From SG8-4 sp964598225 (GTDB taxonomy: Bacteria; Planctomycetota; Phycisphaerae; Sedimentisphaerales; Anaerobacaceae), in NCBI GenBank assembly GCA_964598225.1, contig CAZRBG010000027.1:6192-70191 (forward strand): DNA of 64,000 nt, read 5' to 3'. A model generated the notes under the pieces. The model made no database searches, had not been told where the DNA came from, and worked only from the letters and a program-made list of their open reading frames with translations. Positions 26,344-34,628 of the stretch are shown piece after piece. Numbering within the stretch: position 1 is the stretch's first letter; every line of letters begins with the position of its first letter. Both the position numbers and the translations under genes were made by a program.

Positions 26344-28188
26344 ATGGAAAAGAAAGCCTGGGCAAAACTCATCGTTACCCTGCTGGTGATCGGCGGGGTC
26401 GCCGTCGGATTGTATCTTCGCTGGGGTGCGGCGGGGTCCGGCGACGATCCTCTGTCTGCCTGGGGCAAAGGAAATCCGACCCTGTCCGAGAGAACATACT
26501 ACCTCAGCCGGATAAATCGCATCATCGAAGAATGGGGGAAGGCGGCCAGAATCGCCGATTACGACAGAAATGGGCGCTTCAAGGACTCCTACCGGACGCT
26601 CATTGTGATCGACTTGGATAAAGAGGCCGTCTGGATCGAAGAAAACGGTCGGCCCCTCAAGAACGATTACTCTAAATTACCTTCCGGCGTGAAATGGCGG
26701 ATGCACCACGTTACACCGCAGGGAACAAATGAGTTGAACGGACGAATCGCCCTGAAAATGAGGGGGCGCTACACAAGTCGGCAGGAACCGGAGAAATTCT
26801 TCCTTATCGGCACCGGACGCGGCAGCGGGCACTTCAACTTCCAACTCTACGCTCACGGCGGCAGAGGCGACTATCACTTCGGACCATATCGCCCACAACC
26901 TGTTAGCACGCGTTCATCGAACAAATCAGAGGATTCTTACGGTTCAATTCTCGTCGAAGACAGCGAGTACGAGCAGTTCGAGGCTAATGACTCAAAACCG
27001 ACAGTTCAGCTTAACTCTATAATCGAAAAGAACAAGGCAAATTGGCTCAGGGCCGAAAAAGCAATATATGGTCAGATCGAAAGACAAGTTGGAAAAGCCG
27101 GTTTCGATCTGTACCGGTTGAAGGTCGAACCGGGACCTGATTTCTCCGCCGGGCACGCGGAAGTGCGAGGTAGAAACAACAGCGTGCTGCGAGGTTTCTT
27201 TGGCGGCCATTCCTCGATGGAGACATATCTCAAAATCGATCACCTGGGAAACGATGTATGGTATGCGAATAGTGCTCGTCATCGGCGCCGCCGGAATATT
27301 CCGCGAAGAACGCTTGAGCTGGAGTTTCTCGTCCATCCAACGTCGGAGTTTTCGACCTCTGAACGCCGCGATCTGCTCGCAAAGGGGAGAAAATTCCAAC
27401 AATCCAAGGTGATCGCCCCTTCCAAGTGGAAAGCCACTTTGCCAAGCGGAGCGACAGTCGAATTCATCGGCATCTGCGAGAATCCCAGTGCGGGCAAGCA
27501 GTGGTGGGGCCCTGACGGTAGCCCTCTCGACTTCGTGCCGTATATCAACACCGAACCCTACGGCCGACCTCGCGACGATAGAAAGCTCTACGAATTCGCC
27601 TGGCGGATACATCATTCGAGCAACGGAGGCGCGACTAGGCATTCTTTCGAGGGCAGCAAAGGTTCATATTACCGCCAAATCCGCGACAGATACGGCAACA
27701 GCATGATACAGGGTCTTTCCGCCAATGGTTACGGCTTCGACAAAACCCGGCGCAAGACCACCTGGAACGTAGGACTGGCCGCCGGAGATTGGCAGACCGC
27801 CCTCGTCGTAGAGGACAAAGCCGGCGAGACTAAATTCCTTGATAAACAACGGATCATACTCAATCCTCCTGAAATCGAGGACGGCAAGATTGTCGTACGC
27901 TGCTTTGTGGACTATCGATCTTACATACGAGATCATCACACAGATTTCGCCCTGATACTTTGGGAAGATTCGACAAGAAAGACTGTTTCACTCAACAGAT
28001 ACTCAGAGAATACGAGTGGCGACAGAAAGACAGGTCTGAGAGAACATATATTTGTTCTCAAAGATGTGAGCATGTCCCAGATCGAAGGCGTATGCTTCCG
28101 TTATCGTCGGTTCGACTTTGTGAAATTCAAAAACATCTCGCTTGTCCCCGGCGAAAATCAGGGATTCGAAATCGAGATAAGCCAATAG
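26344..28188 (+). CDS. Membrane-anchored periplasmic protein of unknown function
   Basis: A 614-residue protein with one N-terminal membrane anchor (about residues 6-25, KLIVTLLVIGGVAVGLYLRW) and the rest outside the membrane. I do not recognise the whole protein. About residues 367-395 contain ATVEFIGICENPSAGKQWW and then GPDGSPLD, a short module I associate with planctomycete proteins, including M56/BlaR1-like ones. The N-terminal part reads like a small folded unit (RTLIVIDLDKEAVWIEENGR). There are no catalytic motifs. The ATG at 26344 is the first in frame after the repeat element; the ribosome binding site is weak. It is flanked on both sides by repeat elements and shows no operon link. 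Confidence 0.7.
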   Translation: MEKKAWAKLIVTLLVIGGVAVGLYLRWGAAGSGDDPLSAWGKGNPTLSERTYYLSRINRIIEEWGKAARIADYDRNGRFKDSYRTLIVIDLDKEAVWIEENGRPLKNDYSKLPSGVKWRMHHVTPQGTNELNGRIALKMRGRYTSRQEPEKFFLIGTGRGSGHFNFQLYAHGGRGDYHFGPYRPQPVSTRSSNKSEDSYGSILVEDSEYEQFEANDSKPTVQLNSIIEKNKANWLRAEKAIYGQIERQVGKAGFDLYRLKVEPGPDFSAGHAEVRGRNNSVLRGFFGGHSSMETYLKIDHLGNDVWYANSARHRRRRNIPRRTLELEFLVHPTSEFSTSERRDLLAKGRKFQQSKVIAPSKWKATLPSGATVEFIGICENPSAGKQWWGPDGSPLDFVPYINTEPYGRPRDDRKLYEFAWRIHHSSNGGATRHSFEGSKGSYYRQIRDRYGNSMIQGLSANGYGFDKTRRKTTWNVGLAAGDWQTALVVEDKAGETKFLDKQRIILNPPEIEDGKIVVRCFVDYRSYIRDHHTDFALILWEDSTRKTVSLNRYSENTSGDRKTGLREHIFVLKDVSMSQIEGVCFRYRRFDFVKFKNISLVPGENQGFEIEISQ

Positions 28189-28228
28189 ACTTGGGGCAAA
28201 AGGAAAGCCAGTGGGGCGAGGGGCCCGT

Positions 28229-28291
28229 TCGTAGTACGTGGCGAGGGCATCTTGCCCTTGTTCCGTGGCGGAGGCATTCCCTCTACTACGC
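28229..28291. repeat. GTAGTA...TACTAC inverted repeat
   Basis: GTAGTACGTGGCGAGGG at the left end faces CATTCCCTCTACTACG at the right. Inside is the hairpin AGGGCA-TCT-TGCCCT. The right end runs over the stop codon of the convergent gene at 28286, so its last codons may derive from the element. Confidence 0.75.
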
Positions 28292-29224
28292 TCTGCCTGT
28301 GGGAACACTCAACTGCAATCTTATCGTTTTGTCCAGTGAAGCGGCGAGCCAGCGTTTTGCAGGCGTAGGTGCTCCCAGTGCCGCCAGAAGGGCCCGGTCA
28401 ACATCTTCGGTGATGTTCTCGATCTTCCAGAAGACCCTGAGGGTATTGGATATGATTTTCACTCTGTCGCACAGCGGGCTGAGCTTGACGTTTTGAGCGC
28501 AGCATGCAAACGGCGTTTCCGGATGAAGATTTCCACCGATTGCCTTTAAGATTGCAACCAATGCGCCGACGAAGTCCCAGTGGCACGGCATCAAAAGATC
28601 AATCGCCATAGCGAGAGAAACCTTTGATTTTCGTCCATCTAACATGTCGTTGATGGTGGTTCTTCTGGTTTGTTCGAGAAAGTCGATATTATGCCTGTAA
28701 TATTCTTCAGCAGTGCATGGCGCCGGCTCGCCATAATCTCCGACGTTAAGAGCCATTCTGTGATACTGTTGGCTGGAATCCAGCGCTTTGCCTATTCTCT
28801 CGACGATTCGCTCCACCTGCCATAGCTTGCGCGGGCTTGGCTCGCCGATGAAACTCACAAGAACAGAGGCTGAAACGTCTCCCACGTCGAGGTTCAAGTT
28901 CTCCACATTTTGATTCTCACACCATTTAGCGAGAATCCGACGGCTATTCTCTAGCTCTGCCTTTCGCTCGGGCGCGCGCTCGTTTGATTCGGCTGGGATC
29001 GTCCCGATGCTTATTGCGTTAACGATTCGCTCGGCTTCTTCATCTGCGGCACGATAGCACAGCTCGAAGCGCGTGATTAACTGCCTTATTGCCCTGGCCT
29101 GATCGTCTAAAGGAGCAATCTCATCTTCCATCGCGTCAATCGCCAGAAGTTCCTCATCTTTGAGAAAGCTCTTGTCATCCGGAGCGTAACAATTCCACCA
29201 GCACGAACGGATTTTCTCTGCCAT
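28286..29224 (-). CDS. Hypothetical cytoplasmic protein
   Basis: A 312-residue soluble protein of unknown function, mostly helical by composition. It begins MAEKIRSCWWNCYAPDD and contains GKALDSSQQYHRMALNVGDYG and DMLDGRKSKVSLAMAIDLL. No signal peptide, membrane segment or known motif is visible. The ATG at 29224 has AAGGAG ten bases upstream; a start 14 codons earlier would overlap the upstream glycosyltransferase. The gene lies 38 bp after that gene on the same strand and may be co-transcribed. The C-terminal SVPTGRA falls within a repeat element, so the original end may have been altered. Confidence 0.6.
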   Translation of the reverse strand: MAEKIRSCWWNCYAPDDKSFLKDEELLAIDAMEDEIAPLDDQARAIRQLITRFELCYRAADEEAERIVNAISIGTIPAESNERAPERKAELENSRRILAKWCENQNVENLNLDVGDVSASVLVSFIGEPSPRKLWQVERIVERIGKALDSSQQYHRMALNVGDYGEPAPCTAEEYYRHNIDFLEQTRRTTINDMLDGRKSKVSLAMAIDLLMPCHWDFVGALVAILKAIGGNLHPETPFACCAQNVKLSPLCDRVKIISNTLRVFWKIENITEDVDRALLAALGAPTPAKRWLAASLDKTIRLQLSVPTGRA

Positions 29225-29262
29225 CTTAAACGATCTCCTTGGTTCGGGAAGATGTTCTCGGC

Positions 29263-30438
29263 TCAACCAACCAGAAGTTTGCGATATACCTCTTCGATTG
29301 TATCGACCATCGTATCCGGCGCGAACTTCTTTTTCACCGATTCCCTTGCCTCTCTGCCGAGTCGTTCTCTTAAATCTTTGTCCTTTATCAATTCCGCACA
29401 GGCCTGTGTCAATTGTTCGATATTTTTCGGCTCGACTAACCTTCCGGTATTCTCGTTTACAACTTCTCTTGCGCCGTCAACGTCGAACGATATTGCCGGC
29501 TTGCCGCAAAGCATCGCCTGCGGCAGCGCGCGGGCGAGGCCTTCCCTCAGCGAGCAGTGTACGAGAATGTCCGATGATTGTATGGCGAGCGGTATTTCAG
29601 CGGGCGACAGCAGTCCGGCGAACTTGATCCTGTCGGCTAATCCCAGGTTGCGAGCCTGCTGCTTCAACTGCTCCGAAAGATTGCCGTCCCCGACGAAGAG
29701 CCACACGCAGTTTTCGAACCTCCTCGAAAGCTCTGTGGCCGATTCGATTATGTATTTATGCCCTTTCAGTACGAAGAGCCTTGCGATTGCAACGAGCACC
29801 ACAGCATCGTCGGGGATGCCGTGCTTCTTTCTGAATTCACTTCTGCGCTGCTGTGAGATCGGCTCGAGAAAATCGTTCTCCTCGATAGCGGAATAGGCGG
29901 TGACGTAATGCTCGCGCGAGCCGATGCCGACGGCGGCAGCCTGCTGCGTCATCGCATCGGCTACACTGATAAAGAAATCCGTTCGCTTCGCCGCCGATTT
30001 CTCTATCGCAATGTAGAACTTGTTCAACAACTCTCTTTGATAGGGATGAAAAGCCAGCCCGTGGATTGTGTGTACTACCGCCGGTTTGTTGTTGTCCAAC
30101 GTTTTTTTCAAAGCGTGCCCGGCGAATCTGCCCAATATTCCCGCCTTGGCCGAGTGCGTATGAACAATATCCGGCCGCAGCTCGCGCAGAACGCTCTTGA
30201 TCTGAAAGTAGCTCACGGCATCATTGTAAGGATTGATCTCCCGGCGAAGTCTGTCAACTACCACGACCTTGTAGTCTTGCCCGTTCGCCTGTTCGAAAAG
30301 CTCACCCTCCGGCCCGAGCGCAGGGCCGGTGATTAACGTGACGTCGTGTCCCCGTTCGGCAAGCAGCTTGCAGGTAATAAGCGTATTCTCCTGCGCCCCG
30401 CCCAGAATCAGCCGTGTTATTATGTGAACGATTTTCAA
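29263..30438 (-). CDS. Glycosyltransferase family 4 protein
   Basis: A 391-residue GT-B fold enzyme that transfers a sugar from a nucleotide donor, probably in surface polysaccharide or glycolipid synthesis. The N-terminal acceptor domain starts KIVHIITRLILGGAQENTL and has HTHSAKAGILGRFAG and HTIHGLAFHPYQ. The donor domain has VLVAIARLFVLKGHKYIIES, VGDGNLSEQLKQQA, FAGLLSPAEIPLAIQSSDI and the E-x7-E motif in REGLARALPQAMLCGKP. It retains. The donor sugar cannot be deduced. No other polysaccharide genes are adjacent. Confidence 0.9.
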   Translation of the reverse strand: MKIVHIITRLILGGAQENTLITCKLLAERGHDVTLITGPALGPEGELFEQANGQDYKVVVVDRLRREINPYNDAVSYFQIKSVLRELRPDIVHTHSAKAGILGRFAGHALKKTLDNNKPAVVHTIHGLAFHPYQRELLNKFYIAIEKSAAKRTDFFISVADAMTQQAAAVGIGSREHYVTAYSAIEENDFLEPISQQRRSEFRKKHGIPDDAVVLVAIARLFVLKGHKYIIESATELSRRFENCVWLFVGDGNLSEQLKQQARNLGLADRIKFAGLLSPAEIPLAIQSSDILVHCSLREGLARALPQAMLCGKPAISFDVDGAREVVNENTGRLVEPKNIEQLTQACAELIKDKDLRERLGREARESVKKKFAPDTMVDTIEEVYRKLLVG

Positions 30439-30493
30439 TATAGCCCCAGCGGCAACTATTCCGGTCCTTCAAGAAAAAAGCCTATTTGCACAC

Positions 30494-30597
30494 TGTCATT
30501 CCCGCGAAGGCGGGAATCCATTTTTGACGATTGATTTGCTTCAACATCTATAAACTGTCATTGCAGTCGCTGGATTCCTGCGTTCGCAGGAATGACA
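30494..30597. repeat. Two-hairpin dRS3-like element, copy B
   Basis: Same architecture as the copy at 26218: TGTCATTCCCGCGAAGGCGG opens a hairpin with core 30498-30517, and the facing hairpin has core ATTCCTGCGTTCGCAGGAAT at 30574-30593 and ends GAATGACA. The spacer is longer, about 50 bases. It separates truA from the glycosyltransferase gene. Confidence 0.9.
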
Positions 30598-30637
30598 GCA
30601 AGAGTGTTCTGTATTCCGCGTCCTGTTTCTTACCTTT

Positions 30638-31468
30638 TCAATATTTTATCCACATCAGACACAACCCGTGAGGCGGCGCGAGCTGGCCTGCGGCGATCCG
30701 GTTTTTGGCTTCGAGTATTTCATTGATCTTCTCGGGTTGCCATCTGCCGGCGCCTATATCGACCAGCGTCCCGACAATGTTCCGTACCATATTATACAGG
30801 AAACCGTCGCCTTCTACATCGACGTATATCCAATCGTATTGCGTGTTGCCTATTGCGTATTGCGTGGAGGCGACCTCCAATATTGATTTCTGTGACGATG
30901 ACTCGCACGACGCATCACGCATAAGGCACGACGAGACGACTTCACAGCGGAAGATTGTCCGAATGGAACTTTCGCGCTTGTCTTTTGCCGATGCGAACGA
31001 TTTGAAATCTTTCTTGCCGACTAAGAGCCTCGCGGCTTCCGACATGGATTCGACATAGAACTTTGCGGGCAAGTGCCAGCAATGCCGGATATTCAGAACC
31101 GGCCGGGCCCGCCCGGTGAAAATCGCATATCGATAGAGCTTGCTTGTCACCGAACCTATCAGGTCGAAACCCCACGCCTCTTCGGCCGCTTCAAGCACGG
31201 CTATATCGGCGGGCAACTTGTCCGTGATGGCCTTGGCCAGATTTTCCGTCGGTATGGGCGAATCGGTCTCGAATAGTCCGACCTGTCCCAGCGCGCTGAC
31301 ACCGGCGTCGGTACGGCTTGCTCCGTGAACGTGGGTGCGCTTGCCGAAAAGATTCGACACTGCTTCGACAAGCTCGCCTTGGACAGTTCGCTTTCCCGGC
31401 TGAATTTGCCAGCCGGAATAATCGAAACCATCGTAAGCGATTGTCAATCGTATGTTCCGAAGGGACAT
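30638..31468 (-). CDS. truA: tRNA pseudouridine(38-40) synthase TruA (with repeat-derived insert)
   Basis: TruA makes pseudouridine at positions 38-40 of tRNA anticodon arms. Landmarks: RLTIAYDGFDYSGWQIQPGK, the catalytic Asp54 in GASRTDAGVSALGQV, SKLYRYAIF, FKSFASAKDKRESSIRTIF, and GDGFLYNMVRNIVGTLVDIG. Between TIFRCEV and WIYVDVEGDGF, about residues 179-212 are extra (CLMRDASCESS, then STQYAIGNTQYDW) and come from inserted repeat DNA. Other TruA proteins have only a few residues there. The frame is intact and all catalytic motifs remain. A different repeat abuts the start codon from 31471 and leaves no recognisable ribosome binding site. Confidence 0.93.
   Translation of the reverse strand: MSLRNIRLTIAYDGFDYSGWQIQPGKRTVQGELVEAVSNLFGKRTHVHGASRTDAGVSALGQVGLFETDSPIPTENLAKAITDKLPADIAVLEAAEEAWGFDLIGSVTSKLYRYAIFTGRARPVLNIRHCWHLPAKFYVESMSEAARLLVGKKDFKSFASAKDKRESSIRTIFRCEVVSSCLMRDASCESSSQKSILEVASTQYAIGNTQYDWIYVDVEGDGFLYNMVRNIVGTLVDIGAGRWQPEKINEILEAKNRIAAGQLAPPHGLCLMWIKY
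30833..30934. repeat. TATTGCGT-type repeat inside truA
   Basis: On the plus strand 30836-30867 is a run of GTATTGCGTGTTGCCTATTG-like units. The other side (about 30901-30930) carries GCACGACGCATCACGCATAA, partly complementary. A small GGAGGCGACCTCC hairpin lies between. Same unit type as 48667-48692. In frame in truA. Confidence 0.8.
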
Positions 31469-31470
31469 TG

Positions 31471-31580
31471 GTTCAGAATTCAGAATTGAGAATTTGGAAT
31501 TTAGAATTATTCAACATCTGTTCGATCTCTGACAAAGTGACGCCTTCCGAATTCTACATTCTCAATTCTTAATTCTAAAT
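31471..31580. repeat. AATTCAGAATT-type inverted repeat between asd and truA
   Basis: Left arm 31471-31509 is a chain of TTCAGAATT, GAGAATTTGGAATTTAGAATT units; right arm 31549-31580 (GAATTCTACATTCTCAATTC onward) is its rough complement. A 40-base middle separates them. It reaches from the asd stop codon to three bases before the truA start, on the transcript that would link them. Confidence 0.85.
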
Positions 31581-32581
31581 TAGATCAATTTCTCCGCGAT
31601 CTGGACGGCGTTCAGCGCCGCGCCTTTGCGCAACTGGTCGCCGGCGACCCAGAGGTTTATGCCGCGGCCTTCCGGTATCGACTCATCCTGACGAATCCTG
31701 CCGACGAAAATGTCGTCCCTGCCGGAAGCGTCTATCGGCATGGGAAAACGATTATTCTCCCGATCGTCCAGAACCGAGACGCCCGGTGCCGTACTCAGAA
31801 GCTCTCTGACCTCATTTGGCGTGATTGTCTCGGTGAATTCAAGATTGATGCTCTCACAGTGCGCGCGAAGCACGGCGATACGAACGCACGTACACGTAAT
31901 CGCAATCTCAGGACAATTGAAGATCTTCCGGGTCTCGTTGACCATCTTCATCTCTTCCTGGTTATAGCCATTCGGCCCCAGCGCCGAATTGTGACAGAAC
32001 GCATTGAACGCAATCTGATACGGAAACGCCTCGCAGGTCGGCTCTTTGCCGTCCAGAATTTCTCGCGTCTGCTCTTCAAGCTCGACCATGGCCGAATAGC
32101 CCGCCCCGCTGGCGGACTGATATGTACTTACCACCATTCTCTTGACAGGATTGGCCTGATGCAAGGGCCATACAGGAACGATTCCGATAATCGTCGAGCA
32201 ATTCGGATTGGCGATTATGCCCTTATTCTGCTTGATCGCCTGCGGATTGATCTCCGGAATCACCAGCGGCACTTCGGGATCCATGCGAAAAGCCGAAGAG
32301 TTGTCCACCACGGCCGCGCCCGCTTCAACTGCGGCCGGCCCGAATTCCTTGCTCCGCCCGGCGCCTGCGCTGAACAGTGCGATATTTACCCGGTCGAAAC
32401 TGTTCTTCGTCAATTCCTCTACGATATATGTCTTGCCCTTGAACTCGACTTTCTTGCTCGCCGAGCGGCTGCTCGCAAGCATCTTTACGTTATTAAACGG
32501 AAAATCGCGTTCGGCGAGTATGCTCAGAAACTCCTGCCCGACCGCTCCGGTCACACCTGCTATAGCAAGATTACAACCCAT
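31580..32581 (-). CDS. asd: Aspartate-semialdehyde dehydrogenase
   Basis: This enzyme makes aspartate semialdehyde, the branch point to lysine/diaminopimelate, threonine and methionine. NADP-binding start LAIAGVTGAVGQEFLSIL with SRSASKKVEF. The catalytic cysteine is in ANPNCSTIIGIVPVWPL. Substrate residues are in YQSASGAGYSAMVELEEQ, and CVRIAVLRAHCESINLEF and WVAGDQLRKGAALNAVQIAE close the fold. Length 333 residues, complete. The window shows no other lysine pathway genes. The stop codon abuts a repeat element. Confidence 0.96.
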   Translation of the reverse strand: MGCNLAIAGVTGAVGQEFLSILAERDFPFNNVKMLASSRSASKKVEFKGKTYIVEELTKNSFDRVNIALFSAGAGRSKEFGPAAVEAGAAVVDNSSAFRMDPEVPLVIPEINPQAIKQNKGIIANPNCSTIIGIVPVWPLHQANPVKRMVVSTYQSASGAGYSAMVELEEQTREILDGKEPTCEAFPYQIAFNAFCHNSALGPNGYNQEEMKMVNETRKIFNCPEIAITCTCVRIAVLRAHCESINLEFTETITPNEVRELLSTAPGVSVLDDRENNRFPMPIDASGRDDIFVGRIRQDESIPEGRGINLWVAGDQLRKGAALNAVQIAEKLI

Positions 32582-32733
32582 ATTCTCTACCTCAAAATTC
32601 CCTTGCCAAAATTCAAAAGGCAGCCAACAAGGCCACCCACCACGCCTCCGGTCATAAATATCGGCATATTATAACGTTAGCAAAGTTAAAAATCAACGCC
32701 ACGGACTGACATTTTTCCCTCTTTCGAGCAGAA

Positions 32734-33753
32734 TTACAAATCAGCCGGCTTCTCGTCCGGTTCCGTCCTCTGCCAGACCGCCGCCATCGCCGAGGCCGTG
32801 ATAATGCAAACAAACACGAAAATCGCCGCTGGCAATGCAACCAACGGGCCTTTTTCTTCGCCGAAATTGCCCAATGCCAGAACCGTCCCCAGCCCGGCGT
32901 TCTGCATCCCGATCTCGATCACAAGGGTCCGCCGCCTGCGGGTTTCCATGCGAAAGGCCGAACCCACGCCGTAACCCGCCAGCATCCCATAAACGTTGAG
33001 AATAACCCCCACCACCAGGACAATACTTGTTACCTCGGCAAGACGGTCTTTGTTCAGGGCAATCACGAGCGAACAGATGAATATTATAAAAGTGACCGAT
33101 ATCGCCGGAAAAACGGGCAGTATTTTCTCGATTTTCTTCTTCAGGTAATGTCGTACGGCGAAGCCGACGAACAGCGGCACCACAACCATAGCCACGACGT
33201 CGCCGACCATGTCCAGGAACGGCACTTCCAGCCGCGACTTTGCCAGGATAAACGTCAGACCCGGCGTGAGCAAGGGGCACAGCAGCGTCGAGACGGTTGT
33301 CAGAGAAACCGAATACGCCGTGTCGGCTCTGGCAATATAGCTCATCACGTTGCTGGCCATCGCGCCGGGAGCCGAGCCGGTCAGAATCAATCCAACGGCA
33401 AATTCCGGCGGCAATTTGAACAGCTTGGCCACGAGGAATGCGCCCAAAGGCATGATGCTGAATTGCGCCGCCGAGCCTATCAGAACGATCGTCGGTCTCT
33501 GCGCGATCCTCTTGAAATCCGCAACCTCCAGCACCGCACCTATCCCGAACATCGTCAGAGCAAAGAACCAGTTCATCCCCCTTTCGAGCCGAAGGAATTC
33601 GGGCAAGAATTTCTCGATCGTCTCTGCAAACGCTACGGTAATGACTTTTTCGACCTTAATAAAAACATCCGGCCAAAAATAAGCCAGCACCCCGAACGCA
33701 ACCACCCAGACCGCAAAGTATCTCGTATAAAATGACAGCACTTTTTTCAACAT
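32734..33753 (-). CDS. Bile-acid:sodium-symporter-family transporter
   Basis: A 339-residue membrane protein with eight to ten hydrophobic segments. BASS-family landmarks are visible: NWFFALTMFGIGAVLEVADF, LTGSAPGAMASNVMSYIARA (the crossover region with the Na+ site) and EIGMQNAGLGTVLALGNF. Bacterial members carry organic anions such as pantoate, pyruvate or bile acids with sodium. The substrate here is unknown. The ATG at 33753 starts the first hydrophobic segment properly; the 14 codons upstream are likely not translated. Gene stands alone, divergent from the DUF5131 gene. Confidence 0.87.
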   Translation of the reverse strand: MLKKVLSFYTRYFAVWVVAFGVLAYFWPDVFIKVEKVITVAFAETIEKFLPEFLRLERGMNWFFALTMFGIGAVLEVADFKRIAQRPTIVLIGSAAQFSIMPLGAFLVAKLFKLPPEFAVGLILTGSAPGAMASNVMSYIARADTAYSVSLTTVSTLLCPLLTPGLTFILAKSRLEVPFLDMVGDVVAMVVVPLFVGFAVRHYLKKKIEKILPVFPAISVTFIIFICSLVIALNKDRLAEVTSIVLVVGVILNVYGMLAGYGVGSAFRMETRRRRTLVIEIGMQNAGLGTVLALGNFGEEKGPLVALPAAIFVFVCIITASAMAAVWQRTEPDEKPADL

Positions 33754-33881
33754 GAGAAAGAGTATAAGCCCCTGCCTATTACGCGACAATCTCAAAAGCA
33801 GTCAAACTTCAACTCAATACGAGAAACATAAATGTTCTATTCCCTTGATGTTTCGCCCTTAAACGTTATTCTTGAATTGTC

Positions 33882-34628
33882 ATGGCTCAAAATTCCAAAA
33901 TCGAATGGACTGAATCCACCTGGAATCCGGTTACCGGATGCACCAAAATCAGTGCGGGGTGTAAAAACTGCTATGCCGAACGGATGGCTCACCGTCTGAA
34001 AGCTGCGGGCAGCCCGAATTACGCCAACGGTTTCCGCGTGACGCTTCACGAGCATGCCCTCGAAATACCGCTGCGCTGGAAACAGCCGCGCTCGATCTTC
34101 GTTAATTCGATGAGCGACCTCTTTCATAAAGACGTTCCTTTTGATTTCATATCGAAAATATTCGATGTTATGCGCCGGGCATCTCATCACCGATTCCAGA
34201 TATTGACCAAACGTTCACATCGCCTTCTGCAATTGAACTCAAAGCTTAACTGGCCCGATAATGTCTGGATGGGCGTTACAGTCGAGAACTCCGATTGCGC
34301 CTTTCGCATTGACGATCTCCGGCAGACCAATGCAGCGATAAAATTCATCTCGTTCGAACCTCTTTTGAGCCCAATCCACGATATCAATCTCGAAAACATC
34401 GACTGGGTAATAGTCGGCGGCGAATCCGGCCCACGAGCCAGGCCGATGGCTCGTGACTGGGTTGTCGACATACGCGATCAGTGTATTGCCACAGATACTC
34501 CCTTCTTCTTCAAGCATTGGGGCGGTGTAAACAAAAGGAAAGTCAACCGTATCCTCGACGACCGCATGTGGAACGAGATCCCAGAACCGTTGATTTGCGG
34601 GTACCATGAAACGATGGATTTAAGATGA
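33882..34628 (+). CDS. DUF5131 (phage Gp37/Gp68) three-cysteine protein
   Basis: A 248-residue protein of the Gp37/Gp68 family. The N-terminus carries the defining three-Cys motif: IEWTESTWNPVTGCTKIS with C20, then C27 and C30 in AGCKNCYAERMAHRL. This C-x6-C-x2-C pattern resembles a radical-SAM or zinc site. FVNSMSDLFHKDVP, FQILTKRSHRL, NVWMGVTVEN, FISFEPLLSP, WVIVGGESGPRARPM and PFFFKHWGG complete the family signature. Function is unknown. Family members occur in phages and in defence-type loci, often beside a three-Cys-motif partner protein (TcmP). Here the partner is a different protein, joined by an ATGA overlap. Codon and base composition match the chromosome better than the downstream gene does. 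Confidence 0.85.
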   Translation: MAQNSKIEWTESTWNPVTGCTKISAGCKNCYAERMAHRLKAAGSPNYANGFRVTLHEHALEIPLRWKQPRSIFVNSMSDLFHKDVPFDFISKIFDVMRRASHHRFQILTKRSHRLLQLNSKLNWPDNVWMGVTVENSDCAFRIDDLRQTNAAIKFISFEPLLSPIHDINLENIDWVIVGGESGPRARPMARDWVVDIRDQCIATDTPFFFKHWGGVNKRKVNRILDDRMWNEIPEPLICGYHETMDLR

